A model generated the notes under the pieces. That model did not search any database, had not been told where the DNA came from, and saw only the letters and a program-made list of their open reading frames with translations. Of a DNA stretch of 64,000 nt, positions 9,462 through 18,716 are shown in pieces. Source of the stretch: an uncultured Rhodospira sp. (GTDB lineage: Bacteria; Pseudomonadota; Alphaproteobacteria; Rhodospirillales; Rhodospirillaceae). Position 1 is the first letter of the stretch, and every line of letters starts with the position of its first letter. Location of the stretch: NCBI RefSeq assembly GCF_937138205.1, contig NZ_CAKZOT010000089.1, forward strand, positions 44,929 through 108,928, in the 5' to 3' direction. The position numbers were made by a program, and so were the translations under genes.

Positions 9462-10261
9462 TCGGCCACGGTCTTTCGATGAACGGACAGGTCGGTGATC
9501 GTCGGCGCCCGGCCGCACAGCGGGCAATCCGGGTCCGGCCGCAGCGTCACCGTACGAAGGTCGCCCGACAGGGCATCAAAGATCAAAAGCCGCCCGGCCA
9601 TGCTGGTGCCGATGCCCAGGATTTCCTTGATCGCCTCGGTCGCCTGCATGGATCCCATGACCCCGGCCACCGCGCCCAGGACGCCGGCCTCGCCGCACGA
9701 CGGCACGGCGTCCGGCGGCGGCGGGGTGGGGAAGACGCACCGATAGCACGGGCCGCCGGCATGGGTCCTGTAGACCGACAGCTGCCCATCGAATCGCAGC
9801 ACTGCGGCCGAGACCAGCGTCTTGCCGGCGAAGTGGCAGGCGTCGTTGAGCAGGAAGCGCGTCGGGATGTTGTCGCTGCCGTCGCAGACGATGTCATAGC
9901 CGGCGACCAGGGCCTCCACCGTGTCCACGGTCAGGCGGGTCTTGTGCGGCACAAGGCGGACATCCGGATTGATCCGGGCCACCGCCCGGTGGGCGCTCTC
10001 CACCTTGGGTGTGCCCACGTCGTCGCCGCCGTGCAGCACCTGGCGTTGCAGGTTCGAGAGGTCCACCGTGTCGTCGTCCACCACGCCGATCGTGCCGACG
10101 CCGGCGGCGGCCAGGTAGAGCACCAGCGGCGAGCCCAGCCCGCCGGCGCCGATCACCAGCACGCGCGCGTCCAGCAGCCGCGCCTGACCGACGCCGCCCA
10201 CCTCGCGCAGCACGATGTGGCGGGCGTACCGGCGGATCTGCTGTTCGGAAAAGTCGGTCAT
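9458..10261 (-). CDS. HesA/MoeB/ThiF family adenylyltransferase
   Basis: RYARHIVLREVGGVGQARLLDARVLVIGAGGLGSPLVLYLAAAGVGTIGVVDDDTVDLSNLQRQVLH; 4-bp overlap with mobA. Confidence 0.92.
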   Translation of the reverse strand: MTDFSEQQIRRYARHIVLREVGGVGQARLLDARVLVIGAGGLGSPLVLYLAAAGVGTIGVVDDDTVDLSNLQRQVLHGGDDVGTPKVESAHRAVARINPDVRLVPHKTRLTVDTVEALVAGYDIVCDGSDNIPTRFLLNDACHFAGKTLVSAAVLRFDGQLSVYRTHAGGPCYRCVFPTPPPPDAVPSCGEAGVLGAVAGVMGSMQATEAIKEILGIGTSMAGRLLIFDALSGDLRTVTLRPDPDCPLCGRAPTITDLSVHRKTVAE

Positions 10262-10291
10262 GGCCGGGCTCCGACGACCGCCGAACCGACC

Positions 10292-11818
10292 CTATTCCGT
10301 CGGCAGGGCGTCGAGCTGCTTCTGGATGGCGGCGTGCGCCGGCTGGTCCTCGGGCACCTGGGTCAGCAGGCGTTGCCACAGGGTGCGGGCGCGGCTGGCG
10401 TCACCGTGCTGGGCCGCCGACAGGCCGACGAAATACAGCGCCTTGGCGTTGTTCGGGTCCTGTTGCAGCACCGCCTCGTAAAGCTCGTACACCCGCTCCG
10501 GCGGCTCGGTCTTGCCGGCGGCGTTGGTCGCGCCCAGCAGGATGTCGGCGGCGTGAATGAGCACCGCCGGGTCCTCCGGCGCCTGCTCGACCGCGCGTTC
10601 GGCGGCCGCCACGGCGGCGTCCCACTCGCCCAGCACGCCTCGGGAATCGGCCAGCCGCAACCAGCCGTCCACGTCGTCCGGGTTCTCCTCCAGGCGCGCG
10701 GCCAGGCCCTCGACCATGTCGCGGATCATGGCTTGGTCTTCGGCGCTGAACGATCCCTCAGGTGCCGACGTCGGTGCGCCACTGCCGAGGGTGTTCGTCG
10801 AAGGATCGACTCGGTCGACAGGGGCGCCAGCCTCCAGGTCGAGCGGATGGACGGGGCGGACGGTGTCCAGGGGGATGCCGCTCTGTTGCGCCACCATGGC
10901 CATGCCCTGGGAGACCATGGCCATGTACCCCGCGTCCGCCGGCGAATCGGCGGCCAGGTCGGTCCAGATGGCCAGCGCCCGGTCCGGCGCGCCGGCCTGC
11001 GCCTCGGCCATGCCCAGATAGAAGCGGGCACGCGGCTCGCCGGCGTCGGCGCGCAGGGCATCCAGGAAGCGGGCGCGCGCCGCCTCGGTGATCCGGCCCT
11101 GCGCGGCGATGACCATCGATTCGCCGAGTTCGGCCAGCGCGGCCGCTGTCTCGTCCTCCGGCAGGCCCAGTTCGCGGGCGCGCTCCAGGGCCTCGACGGC
11201 CTGGCTGTGCTGCTCGCCGTCGCGATAGGCGCGGCCCAGGGCCAGCCACGCCTCGGCATTGTCGGGCGCCTGCTCCGCCGCCGCGCGCCGGGTTTCGATC
11301 TCGGTGCGCACCGACTCCGGCAGGTTGGCGAGTTGTTCCTGCTCCACCTGGGCGACGCGCTGGGCGTGCGGTTGTCCGGGCAGCCACGGCGAGCCGATGA
11401 CCAGATAAAGCGCCAGCGCGCCCATGGGCACGACGCCGATCACCCCGGCCAGGGTGGCGATGCCCCAGGGGCCCTGTTCGATGGCCCGGGGAATCAGGTC
11501 GAGCAGACGCACCTTTGACGGATCCCGGCGGGACGGGCCGTCCGCGACGGCGGCGCCGCCAGCGCCCGCCGCCTTGGCCGCCTCGGCCACCGCCAGCATC
11601 CGGCGCTGCACCTCGACGCGCGCGGCGGCGGCCTGGTCCTCGGTCAGCAGCCCGCGCGCGAGGTCGCGGTCGATCTCGGCGAGCTGGTCGCGGTAGACGG
11701 TCAGGTCATAGGCGTTGCGGTCCGGTTCCTCCTTGTCGCCCGAGCGCAACAGGGGGAACATCAGCATCGTCATGACCAGGGCCGAGATGATGACGACGTT
11801 CAACCACAGCAGGATCAT
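10292..11818 (-). CDS. ccmI: c-type cytochrome biogenesis protein CcmI (TPR)
   Basis: AYDLTVYRDQLAEIDRDLARGLLTEDQAAAARVEVQRRML plus TPR-rich C-terminal region; adjacent to ccmH. Confidence 0.92.
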   Translation of the reverse strand: MILLWLNVVIISALVMTMLMFPLLRSGDKEEPDRNAYDLTVYRDQLAEIDRDLARGLLTEDQAAAARVEVQRRMLAVAEAAKAAGAGGAAVADGPSRRDPSKVRLLDLIPRAIEQGPWGIATLAGVIGVVPMGALALYLVIGSPWLPGQPHAQRVAQVEQEQLANLPESVRTEIETRRAAAEQAPDNAEAWLALGRAYRDGEQHSQAVEALERARELGLPEDETAAALAELGESMVIAAQGRITEAARARFLDALRADAGEPRARFYLGMAEAQAGAPDRALAIWTDLAADSPADAGYMAMVSQGMAMVAQQSGIPLDTVRPVHPLDLEAGAPVDRVDPSTNTLGSGAPTSAPEGSFSAEDQAMIRDMVEGLAARLEENPDDVDGWLRLADSRGVLGEWDAAVAAAERAVEQAPEDPAVLIHAADILLGATNAAGKTEPPERVYELYEAVLQQDPNNAKALYFVGLSAAQHGDASRARTLWQRLLTQVPEDQPAHAAIQKQLDALPTE

Positions 11819-12417
11819 GCCGAGCCTCCCCGGCGCGGCGTCTTGCTCCGTGCCTTTGGCGTTTTGGGGTCCGGTTTTGATGACGTGCCGGTGTCGTCGC
11901 CGTGCATCGCCAGCAGGCTCCGCAATTGCGCCTGTTCCTCCGCCGTGAGCGGGGGCGGCGCGGCGGGAGCCTTGGCCTTGTGCCGATAGTACGCGACGGC
12001 CGCCACGGCGGCACCCACCAGGATCAGCGCCGGGCCGAACCACAGCACATAGGTTGTCGGCTTGAAGGGGGGCGTCAACAGCACATAGTCGCCGTAGCGA
12101 TCCACCAGGTACTGCTTGACCTCGGCGTTGCTGTCACCTTCCAGCAGGCGGTCGCGCACCAGAATGCGCATGTCGCGGGCCATGTCGGCGTTGGATTCGT
12201 CGATGCTCTCGTTCTGGCAGACGACGCAGCGCAGGTCCCGGCTGATCACGCGCGCGCGCTCCTCCAGGGCCGGATCCTCCAGCATCTCGTCGGGTTCGAC
12301 GGCCGCCGCCGGTGTCGCCGCAAGCGCCACCAGCAGCCCCAGCGCCGCCCCGGTCAGCGCGGGCGCGGTGCCCCTTTGCGCGGTGCGGTCCGCCGCAGGT
12401 TCGATGCCGCGTCTCAT
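11815..12417 (-). CDS. ccmH: Cytochrome c maturation protein CcmH
   Basis: RVISRDLRCVVCQNESIDESNADMARDMRILVRDRL...YLVDRYGDYVLLTPPFKPTTYVLWFGP; contains the RCxxCQ motif. Confidence 0.95.
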   Translation of the reverse strand: MRRGIEPAADRTAQRGTAPALTGAALGLLVALAATPAAAVEPDEMLEDPALEERARVISRDLRCVVCQNESIDESNADMARDMRILVRDRLLEGDSNAEVKQYLVDRYGDYVLLTPPFKPTTYVLWFGPALILVGAAVAAVAYYRHKAKAPAAPPPLTAEEQAQLRSLLAMHGDDTGTSSKPDPKTPKARSKTPRRGGSA

Positions 12418-12953
12418 GGTGTGCTCAGGTCCTCGATCAGGGGCCGCAGCGTCTGCGCCCACACCTGTTCCGTGATGGGGCCGACGTGCTTGTACTGGAT
12501 GACGCCGGCCGCATCGATGACGAAGGTCTCGGGCGCCCCGGTGATGCCGAACTCGATGGCGATGCGGTTGGTGGTGTCGTAGCCGACGCGGTCGTAGGGG
12601 TCGCCGTGCCGTTCCAGCCAGCGCAGCGTGTCCTCCGGCTGGTCCTTGAAGGCGATGCCGTGCAGCGGTACCAGGCCCTCGGCCTGGATGCGCGAGAGCA
12701 TGGCGTGTTCCTGCAGGCAGGCGACGCACCAGGAGCCGAAGAAGTTGAGCAGCGTCACCTGCCCGGTGAAGGCGTCCTTGCCGGTCAGGGCCGGGTCGCG
12801 CCCCGGCAGCCCCTCCAGCGCGAACGCGGGCACCGGGCGGTCCAGCAGCACCGAGGGCAGCTTGCGCGGGTCGCGCTGCAGGCCATCGATGAAGAAGACC
12901 AGCAACACCGCGACCACCAGCAGCGGAAGGAAGTAGATGATCCTGCGCATCAT
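12414..12953 (-). CDS. ccmG: Thiol:disulfide interchange protein CcmG/DsbE
   Basis: LLNFFGSWCVACLQEHAML; thioredoxin-like WCxxC in the ccm operon. Confidence 0.94.
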   Translation of the reverse strand: MMRRIIYFLPLLVVAVLLVFFIDGLQRDPRKLPSVLLDRPVPAFALEGLPGRDPALTGKDAFTGQVTLLNFFGSWCVACLQEHAMLSRIQAEGLVPLHGIAFKDQPEDTLRWLERHGDPYDRVGYDTTNRIAIEFGITGAPETFVIDAAGVIQYKHVGPITEQVWAQTLRPLIEDLSTP

Positions 12954-12986
12954 GGATGCTCAACTCCGGCCATCCGGGAAAGGTCC

Positions 12987-15017
12987 TCAACGGGCGTGGG
13001 GCGTCGCCGCCGCTTCCGCCGGCGCGCCGGGCGCGGCGACGCGGGACCGCGAGCGGGTGGGGGCGCCGACGCGATGACGCCGGTCGGTTAGTGAGACGAT
13101 CCCGCCCAGGCCCATGAGCAGGGTGCCGTACCACAGGAAGGGCACGAACGGCTCGTGGTAAAAGCGGGTGACGTAGGCCCCCGGGCCGTCCTCGGGCGAC
13201 GGGTCGCCGATGACCGCGTAGAAATCGGTCACGCCGTCGGTTTGGATGGCCGCCTCGCTGGTGGCCATGGGGGGGTCGGAATAGCGGCGCTTCTCGGGCT
13301 CCATGGTGGCGATGAGGCCGCCGTCGCCGTCGCGCAGGTGGAAGCGGCCCTGGATGGCCTGGTAGTTGGGACCCTCCACCCGCTCGGCGCCCTCGAACAG
13401 GTACGACACGCCACCGATCTCGACCACGTCGCCCGGGGCCATGACCTGGATGGACTCGGTCTTCCACGCGGTGTTGCCGACCACGCCCATGACCAGGATG
13501 GCGGTGCCGGCGTGCGCCAGCGTCATGCCGTAGGCGGCGCGCGGCAGTCCTGCGGCGCGTTTGATCGTGGTGGTGGGGCTGGCGCGGAACAGGTGGACGC
13601 GCTCGGCCCACTCGACCAGCGTGCCGAGCAGCAGCCAGGCGCCGATGCCCATGCCGAAGGCCGCGCCCACGTCGATCCATGACCCGCCGGCAAGGATGTA
13701 CGTGGCGACGAACACGCCGGCGGCGGCGACCAACGCCAGCCACAGGCGCCGCGCCGCGCCATAGGCATCGCCGCGCTTCCAGGCCAGCATCGGACCGACG
13801 GCCATCACCAGGATCATCGGCACCATCAGGGGCACGAACACGGCGTTGAAGAACGGCGGGCCGACCGAGACCTTGCCCAGGTTCAGCACGTCGGCGAACA
13901 GCGGATACAGCGTGCCCAGCAGCACCGTGGCCGAGGCCGTGCTGAGCAGCACGTTGTTCAGCAACAGCGAGCCCTCGCGCGAGATGGGGGAGAACACGCC
14001 ACCGCTCTTCAGTTGCGGCGCTCGCCACGCGTACAGGCTCAGCGAGCCGACCACCGTGATCGCCAGCAGCAGCAGGATGAACACGCCGCGCGTGGGGTCG
14101 GTGGCGAAGGCGTGCACGCTCGTCAGCACGCCGGAGCGCACCAGGAACGTGCCCAGCAGCGACAGCGAAAACGTGATGATGGCCAGCAGGATGGTCCAGC
14201 TCTTCAGGGTGTCGCGCTTCTCGACCACGATGGCCGAGTGCAGCAGCGCGGTGCCCGACAGCCAGGGAATGAACGAGGCGTTCTCGACCGGGTCCCAATA
14301 CCACCAGCCGCCCCAGCCGAGTTCATAATAGGCCCACCAGCTTCCCAATGCGATGCCCAGGGTCAGGAACACCCACGCCACCAGCGTCCACGGCCGCACC
14401 CAGCGCGCCCAGGCGGCATCCACCCGGCCCTCGATCAGGGCGGCGATGGCGAACGAAAAGGCCATCGAGAAGCCGACGTAGCCCAGGTAGAGCATGGGCG
14501 GATGGAAGGCCAGCCCCGGGTCCTGCAGCAACGGATTCAGGCCACGCCCGTTCAGCGGCGCCGGATCGATGCGCTCGAACGGATTCGACGTGAACAGGAT
14601 GAACAGCAGGAAGCCGACCGTGATCATGGCCTGCATGGCCAGCGCCCGCGCCCGCAATTGCGGCGGCAGGTTGCGGCCGAACAGCGCCACGGCGAGGCTG
14701 AACACCGCCAGGATCAGGATCCACAGCAGCAGCGAGCCCTCGTGGTTCCCCCACACGCCGCTGATCTTGTAGAGCAGCGGCTTGTCGGTGTGGGAGTTCT
14801 GGAACACGTTGCTGACCGAAAAGTCGGACACGATAAAGCTGTGGGTCAGCGCGGCGAACGCGACACCGATGGTCAGGAACAACGCCACGGAGGCGGGGCG
14901 GGCCAGCTCCATGAGCGCCAGATTGTTCCGATGCGCGCCGACCATGGGCACGATGGCCTGCACCAGGGCGACACACAGACCCAGCGCCAGGGCGTAATGG
15001 CCGATTTCAGGAATCAT
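12987..15017 (-). CDS. ccmF: Heme lyase CcmF/NrfE family
   Basis: GVWGNHEGSLLLWILILAVFSLAVALFGRNLPPQL...ELGWGGWWYWDPVENASFIPWLSGTALLHS (WWD domain). Confidence 0.96.
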   Translation of the reverse strand: MIPEIGHYALALGLCVALVQAIVPMVGAHRNNLALMELARPASVALFLTIGVAFAALTHSFIVSDFSVSNVFQNSHTDKPLLYKISGVWGNHEGSLLLWILILAVFSLAVALFGRNLPPQLRARALAMQAMITVGFLLFILFTSNPFERIDPAPLNGRGLNPLLQDPGLAFHPPMLYLGYVGFSMAFSFAIAALIEGRVDAAWARWVRPWTLVAWVFLTLGIALGSWWAYYELGWGGWWYWDPVENASFIPWLSGTALLHSAIVVEKRDTLKSWTILLAIITFSLSLLGTFLVRSGVLTSVHAFATDPTRGVFILLLLAITVVGSLSLYAWRAPQLKSGGVFSPISREGSLLLNNVLLSTASATVLLGTLYPLFADVLNLGKVSVGPPFFNAVFVPLMVPMILVMAVGPMLAWKRGDAYGAARRLWLALVAAAGVFVATYILAGGSWIDVGAAFGMGIGAWLLLGTLVEWAERVHLFRASPTTTIKRAAGLPRAAYGMTLAHAGTAILVMGVVGNTAWKTESIQVMAPGDVVEIGGVSYLFEGAERVEGPNYQAIQGRFHLRDGDGGLIATMEPEKRRYSDPPMATSEAAIQTDGVTDFYAVIGDPSPEDGPGAYVTRFYHEPFVPFLWYGTLLMGLGGIVSLTDRRHRVGAPTRSRSRVAAPGAPAEAAATPHAR

Positions 15018-15041
15018 CGACGGGTCCTCGCGGTCCGGAAC

Positions 15042-15530
15042 TCAGTGGGACGATGGCTCGGCGTTGCCGGGCGCCTTGGCGGCGGCCTCGGCGCCGGCCA
15101 CGCCCTCTTCCCAGTGGCCGCTCTTCTTCAGGGCGTCGGCGACCTCCGGCGGCATGTAGTTCTCGTCGTGCTTTGCCAGCACGCTGGCCGCCGTGAACAG
15201 CCCGTTCATGTCGAGCTGGCCCTCGGTCACCACGCCCTGTCCCTCGCGGAAGAGATCGGGCAGGATGCCGGTGTAGGTGACCGGCACCGTGTGCACCATG
15301 TCGGTGACGACGAAGCGGATGGTCTCGCCGTCCTTGTCCACGCTGCCTTCCTCGACCAGCCCGCCCAGGCGGAATCGCTGGCCGGGCGCGACCTCGCGCT
15401 CGGTCAGGTCGGTCGGGCTGTAGAAGTACAGCAGGTTGTCGCCGATGGCGGTCAGCACAAGCGCCGTCGCCCCGCCCAGGGCAAGCATCCCCAGGCCGAT
15501 GAAATAGAGTCGCTGCTTTTTACGTGTCAC
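15042..15530 (-). CDS. ccmE: Cytochrome c maturation protein CcmE
   Basis: FYSPTDLTEREVAPGQRFRLGGLVEEGSV...FREGQGVVTEGQ...LAKHDENYMPPEV (heme-binding HxxxY). Confidence 0.96.
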   Translation of the reverse strand: MTRKKQRLYFIGLGMLALGGATALVLTAIGDNLLYFYSPTDLTEREVAPGQRFRLGGLVEEGSVDKDGETIRFVVTDMVHTVPVTYTGILPDLFREGQGVVTEGQLDMNGLFTAASVLAKHDENYMPPEVADALKKSGHWEEGVAGAEAAAKAPGNAEPSSH

Positions 15531-15837
15531 GCCCGGTCTCCGTCAGCGGGGAGTGTGGTGGCGTTGAAAGCGTCCCCGTCCCGGTTCCGTCGTGATCCCT
15601 GTCCGGCGTGGATGGTGGTGTGGCTCCGTCCCATTCCCCCTGGTCCGAAGCGCCCGTCCCGCGCCGACGCCGGCCGCCGCCGGCGGCCTGCAACTGGTTC
15701 AGTGTCCGCTCGTCGCGGCGCAAGCCGACCCAAACGTACACGAACAGGCCGACCATGACCATGGCCGCGATGCCGTACGACGGCCAGACGAACCCGGCAT
15801 AGCCGTCCATGTTCAAATAGGTGATCAGGCTGTCCAC
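15520..15837 (-). CDS. ccmD: Heme exporter protein CcmD with long hydrophilic C-terminal tail
   Basis: MDGYAGFVWPSYGIAAMVMVGLFVYVWVGLRRDERTLNQLQ; between ccmC and ccmE. Confidence 0.85.
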   Translation of the reverse strand: MDSLITYLNMDGYAGFVWPSYGIAAMVMVGLFVYVWVGLRRDERTLNQLQAAGGGRRRRGTGASDQGEWDGATPPSTPDRDHDGTGTGTLSTPPHSPLTETGRDT

Positions 15838-15858
15838 GATGGTCCTCGCACTCCCGGC

Positions 15859-16584
15859 CTAGCCCTGCACATCCACCAGGCGCAACGATCGCACCTTGGC
15901 GGCCGCGATCTCGCGGCGGATCCCCATCAGCAGCGTGGTGACATAGTACGCCTTGAAGGCGATGGCCATGGCGAACAGCGGGATCAACATCGCCCCGTCA
16001 ATGGCGATGCCGCTTTCGCCCACCGGATTGACGCTGGCCGGCTGATGCAGCGTGTTCCACCAGTCCACCGAAAACTTGATGATGGGAATGTTGACCCAGC
16101 CCACCAGGGCCAGCACCGCCGCCGCCTTGGCGCCGCGCTGGCGGTCGTCGAAGGCGTTGGCCAGCGCCATGTAGCCCAGGTACAGGAACAGCAGGATCAG
16201 CATGGACGTCAGGCGCGCGTCCCACACCCACCAGGTGCCCCACATGGGCTTGCCCCACAGGGCCCCGGTGACCAGGCAGATGAAGGTGAAGGCCGCGCCC
16301 ACCGGCGCCGAGCAGCGGGCCGACAGATCGGCCACCGGATGGCGCCAGATCAGCGCCACCCCGCTGGCGATGGCCATGGCGGTATAGACGAACAGGCCCA
16401 TCCAGGCCGAGGGCACGTGCACATACATGATGCGCACGGTCTCGCTCTGCTGATAGTCGGGCGGCGAGAACACCAGGGCATAGGACAGGCCGACCGCGAA
16501 GGCGATCACCATGACCCCGGTGCTCCAGGGCAGGATCGCGTTGGCGATGCGGAGAAAACGTGTCGGGTTGGCGTAGCGATGCAT
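15859..16584 (-). CDS. ccmC: Heme exporter protein CcmC
   Basis: IMYVHVPSAWMGLFVYTAMAIASG...GALWGKPMWGTWWVWDARLTSMLILLFLYLGYMAL. Confidence 0.96.
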   Translation of the reverse strand: MHRYANPTRFLRIANAILPWSTGVMVIAFAVGLSYALVFSPPDYQQSETVRIMYVHVPSAWMGLFVYTAMAIASGVALIWRHPVADLSARCSAPVGAAFTFICLVTGALWGKPMWGTWWVWDARLTSMLILLFLYLGYMALANAFDDRQRGAKAAAVLALVGWVNIPIIKFSVDWWNTLHQPASVNPVGESGIAIDGAMLIPLFAMAIAFKAYYVTTLLMGIRREIAAAKVRSLRLVDVQG

Positions 16585-16675
16585 GGTCGTGTCCGGCCCG
16601 CGCGCGGGGATGTCGGTTTGGTGACGGGACCTTAGCTCTTGTGCCGGCCGATTTCCAGTCGAACCGGTATGCCGG

Positions 16676-17326
16676 TCACGACCCGGCGCCGCCGACGACC
16701 TCGCGCAGGCGCGCCGCCATCTCCTCGGCCGGCTGGCCGTGGCGGAAGAAGGCGGCCAGCGACCCGTCCGGCGCCATCAGGTAGGTGATGGCGCTGTGGT
16801 CCAGCAGATAGGGCGCGGCGCTGTCCGGCTGCTCCACCTTGGCGTAGTACACTTTGTAGGCTTCGGCGGCGGCCGCGACCTGCGCCTCGGTGCCGGTCAG
16901 GCCTATCAGCTTGGGATGGAAGAACCCGGCGTACTCCGCCACGTCGGCGGGGCGGTCACGCTGCGGATCGACGGTGATGAACAGCGGCTGGATCCGCTCC
17001 ACCACGGCCGGGTCCAGCCTCTCCAGCGCGTCCGTCAGGGTTTGCAGGCTCGTCGGGCAGACGTCCGGGCAGAAGGTATAGCCGAAATAAACCAGCAGGT
17101 ACTGGCCGGGGAACGACTCCTCGGTGACCGTCTCGCCCGCTCCGTTGACCAGGGTGAACGGCCCACCGATGTCCGCCTCGCCGGTGACCGTCACCGACTC
17201 CCCGCCGGCGTGGGTCGCCGGCGCCTCGCCCCAGGACAGGAACCCCAGGCGGGGCAGGACGGCGATGGCGACCACCAGGGCGACAACCGCGAGTCCACCC
17301 ACGATCGATACGAGTTTGGGAGACAT
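16676..17326 (-). CDS. SCO1/SenC family copper chaperone
   Basis: GPFTLVNGAGETVTEESFPGQYLLVYFGYTFCPDVCPTSLQTLTDAL...DPQRDRP; contains CPDVC. Confidence 0.93.
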   Translation of the reverse strand: MSPKLVSIVGGLAVVALVVAIAVLPRLGFLSWGEAPATHAGGESVTVTGEADIGGPFTLVNGAGETVTEESFPGQYLLVYFGYTFCPDVCPTSLQTLTDALERLDPAVVERIQPLFITVDPQRDRPADVAEYAGFFHPKLIGLTGTEAQVAAAAEAYKVYYAKVEQPDSAAPYLLDHSAITYLMAPDGSLAAFFRHGQPAEEMAARLREVVGGAGS

Positions 17327-17345
17327 GACCACCCCTCTCTTGCTC

Positions 17346-18113
17346 TCACGCCACCAATCTGACGGCCAGATATGTCAATACGGCGGCATTGATCAGCATC
17401 AGCGTCGGCACCGCCACGGCCATGGCGTTGCGGAACCGGGTGGCGGCGACTCCGCCGACCAGACCCACGACCAGCAGGCTCGGTACCGTGCTCGCTCCGA
17501 AGATGGCCATGGCCAGCGCCCCCGTCAGCACCTCGCCGCTGGAGGCCGCCGCCGCCAGCGCGCCGTACAGAAGGCCGCAGGGAATGAACCCCAGCAGGAC
17601 CCCCAACCCATAGCCGCGCCAGCCGCTCGGATCCCTCATGAAGGGCCGCGCCGCCCGGCCCATGTGCCGGGACCACCAGGCCTCGACGCGGGCGCCGCCG
17701 GGGACGGAGACCTTCAGGCGCGGCAGCGCGTAGCCTACGAACAGCACCGCCGCCAGCAGCAGCAACGCGGCCGAAATCCAGTCCAGCAGGCCGCTGCGGT
17801 TGATCACCCCGGCCAGCCCGGCCAGCGCCGCGCCCAGCGCGGCATAGGTGGTCATCCGCCCCAGGTGGTAAGGCACCAGCGCCGCCCCGGTCAGGCGATG
17901 GATCTCGTGCATCCTGGCGGCGGGGATGGCCTCCATGCGCGCCGTCACCTGCGCCAGCACGAACGGCCCGCACATGCCGGCGCAATGCGTGAACCCGCCC
18001 GCCAGCCCGGCCAGCGCCAGACTCGCCAGCAGCCCACCCTCGTCGCCGATGACCACATGGCAATGCGCCAGCCCCGAGGCCAGGAGATCCATCAATTCGG
18101 CCTGCGGGTCCAT
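17346..18113 (-). CDS. Sulfite exporter TauE/SafE family (UreH-like) membrane protein
   Basis: AGLAGGFTHCAGMCGPFVLAQV...GRMTTYAALGAALAGLAGVI...GFIPCGLLYGAL. Confidence 0.88.
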   Translation of the reverse strand: MDPQAELMDLLASGLAHCHVVIGDEGGLLASLALAGLAGGFTHCAGMCGPFVLAQVTARMEAIPAARMHEIHRLTGAALVPYHLGRMTTYAALGAALAGLAGVINRSGLLDWISAALLLLAAVLFVGYALPRLKVSVPGGARVEAWWSRHMGRAARPFMRDPSGWRGYGLGVLLGFIPCGLLYGALAAAASSGEVLTGALAMAIFGASTVPSLLVVGLVGGVAATRFRNAMAVAVPTLMLINAAVLTYLAVRLVA

Positions 18114-18126
18114 GCGGCGGCCTTAC
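18077..18126. repeat. Direct repeat copy A (safE 5' end plus upstream bases)
   Basis: AGGCCAGGAGATCCATCAATTCGGCCTGCGGGTCCATGCGGCGGCCTTAC; 47/50 identical to 18667-18716 at an offset of exactly 590 bp. Confidence 0.95.
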
Positions 18127-18416
18127 CGGTCCAGCCCAGCGACGTGTCGCAGCGTGTCGTTGATCCGCGTCTGCCAGCCGGGGCCGCCGGCCTTGAAGTG
18201 GGCGACGACGTCGGCGTCCAGGCGGATGGTGGTGGAGACCTTGGGGGACTCCGCTTCTGGAGGCCCGCCCTTGGCCTTTGCCTGGACGCGCGAAACGACC
18301 TCTTCGACCGTCTCGCCACCGGCGAAACGTTCGGCCCTGGCGAACCACTCATCGGTCAATTCAGGCGCGTCATCGGGATCGACCCAGGGCTTCGTGTCGT
18401 CTCCGTTCTTTGTCAT
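18123..18416 (-). CDS. brnA: BrnA-family antitoxin (copy 1)
   Basis: PKVSTTIRLDADVVAHFKAGGPGWQTRINDTLRHVAGLDR: BrnA-type ribbon-helix-helix C-terminus; overlaps brnT. Confidence 0.88.
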   Translation of the reverse strand: MTKNGDDTKPWVDPDDAPELTDEWFARAERFAGGETVEEVVSRVQAKAKGGPPEAESPKVSTTIRLDADVVAHFKAGGPGWQTRINDTLRHVAGLDR

Positions 18417-18645
18417 GTCCGTGCCTCATGGAAATGATGCGCCGGCCGCCGTCGCGGGGTGTCCAGACCACGATCACGAACCGACCACGCAGCCAACCCG
18501 CCGTGATGTAGCGCACTTCGCCGTAGGGGACCCTATCATCGATCTGGGTGTCGTTCGGCCCCTTGAACACCAGTTCCGCGTCCGCGAAATCAAGCCCGCG
18601 CTCCGCCAGGGTTTTGACGCGCTTGGCTTCATCCCAGGTGTTCAT
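18370..18645 (-). CDS. brnT: BrnT-family toxin
   Basis: WDEAKRVKTLAERGLDFADAELVFKGP...RYITAGWLRGRFVIVVWTPRDGGRRIISMRHGHDKERRRHE: BrnT RNase-like pattern; upstream of and overlapping brnA. Confidence 0.88.
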   Translation of the reverse strand: MNTWDEAKRVKTLAERGLDFADAELVFKGPNDTQIDDRVPYGEVRYITAGWLRGRFVIVVWTPRDGGRRIISMRHGHDKERRRHEALGRSR

Positions 18646-18666
18646 GAGGCTTTACGTTACGACAGA

Positions 18667-18716
18667 AGGCCAGGAGATCCATCAATTCGGCGTGCGGGTC
18701 CATGCGACGACCTTAC
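18667..18716. repeat. Direct repeat copy B (relic of safE 5' end between brnT and PIN toxin)
   Basis: AGGCCAGGAGATCCATCAATTCGGCGTGCGGGTCCATGCGACGACCTTAC; 3 mismatches to copy A. Confidence 0.95.

Noticed and set aside
9479-11518. 679-aa plus-strand ORF
   Set aside because: Antisense to moeB-like and ccmI with Arg/Gly/His-rich low-complexity translation; the opposite strand carries recognisable proteins.
11815-14304. 829-aa minus-strand ORF
   Set aside because: Only the 3' 600 bp encodes CcmH; the upstream part is an out-of-frame reading of ccmG and ccmF.
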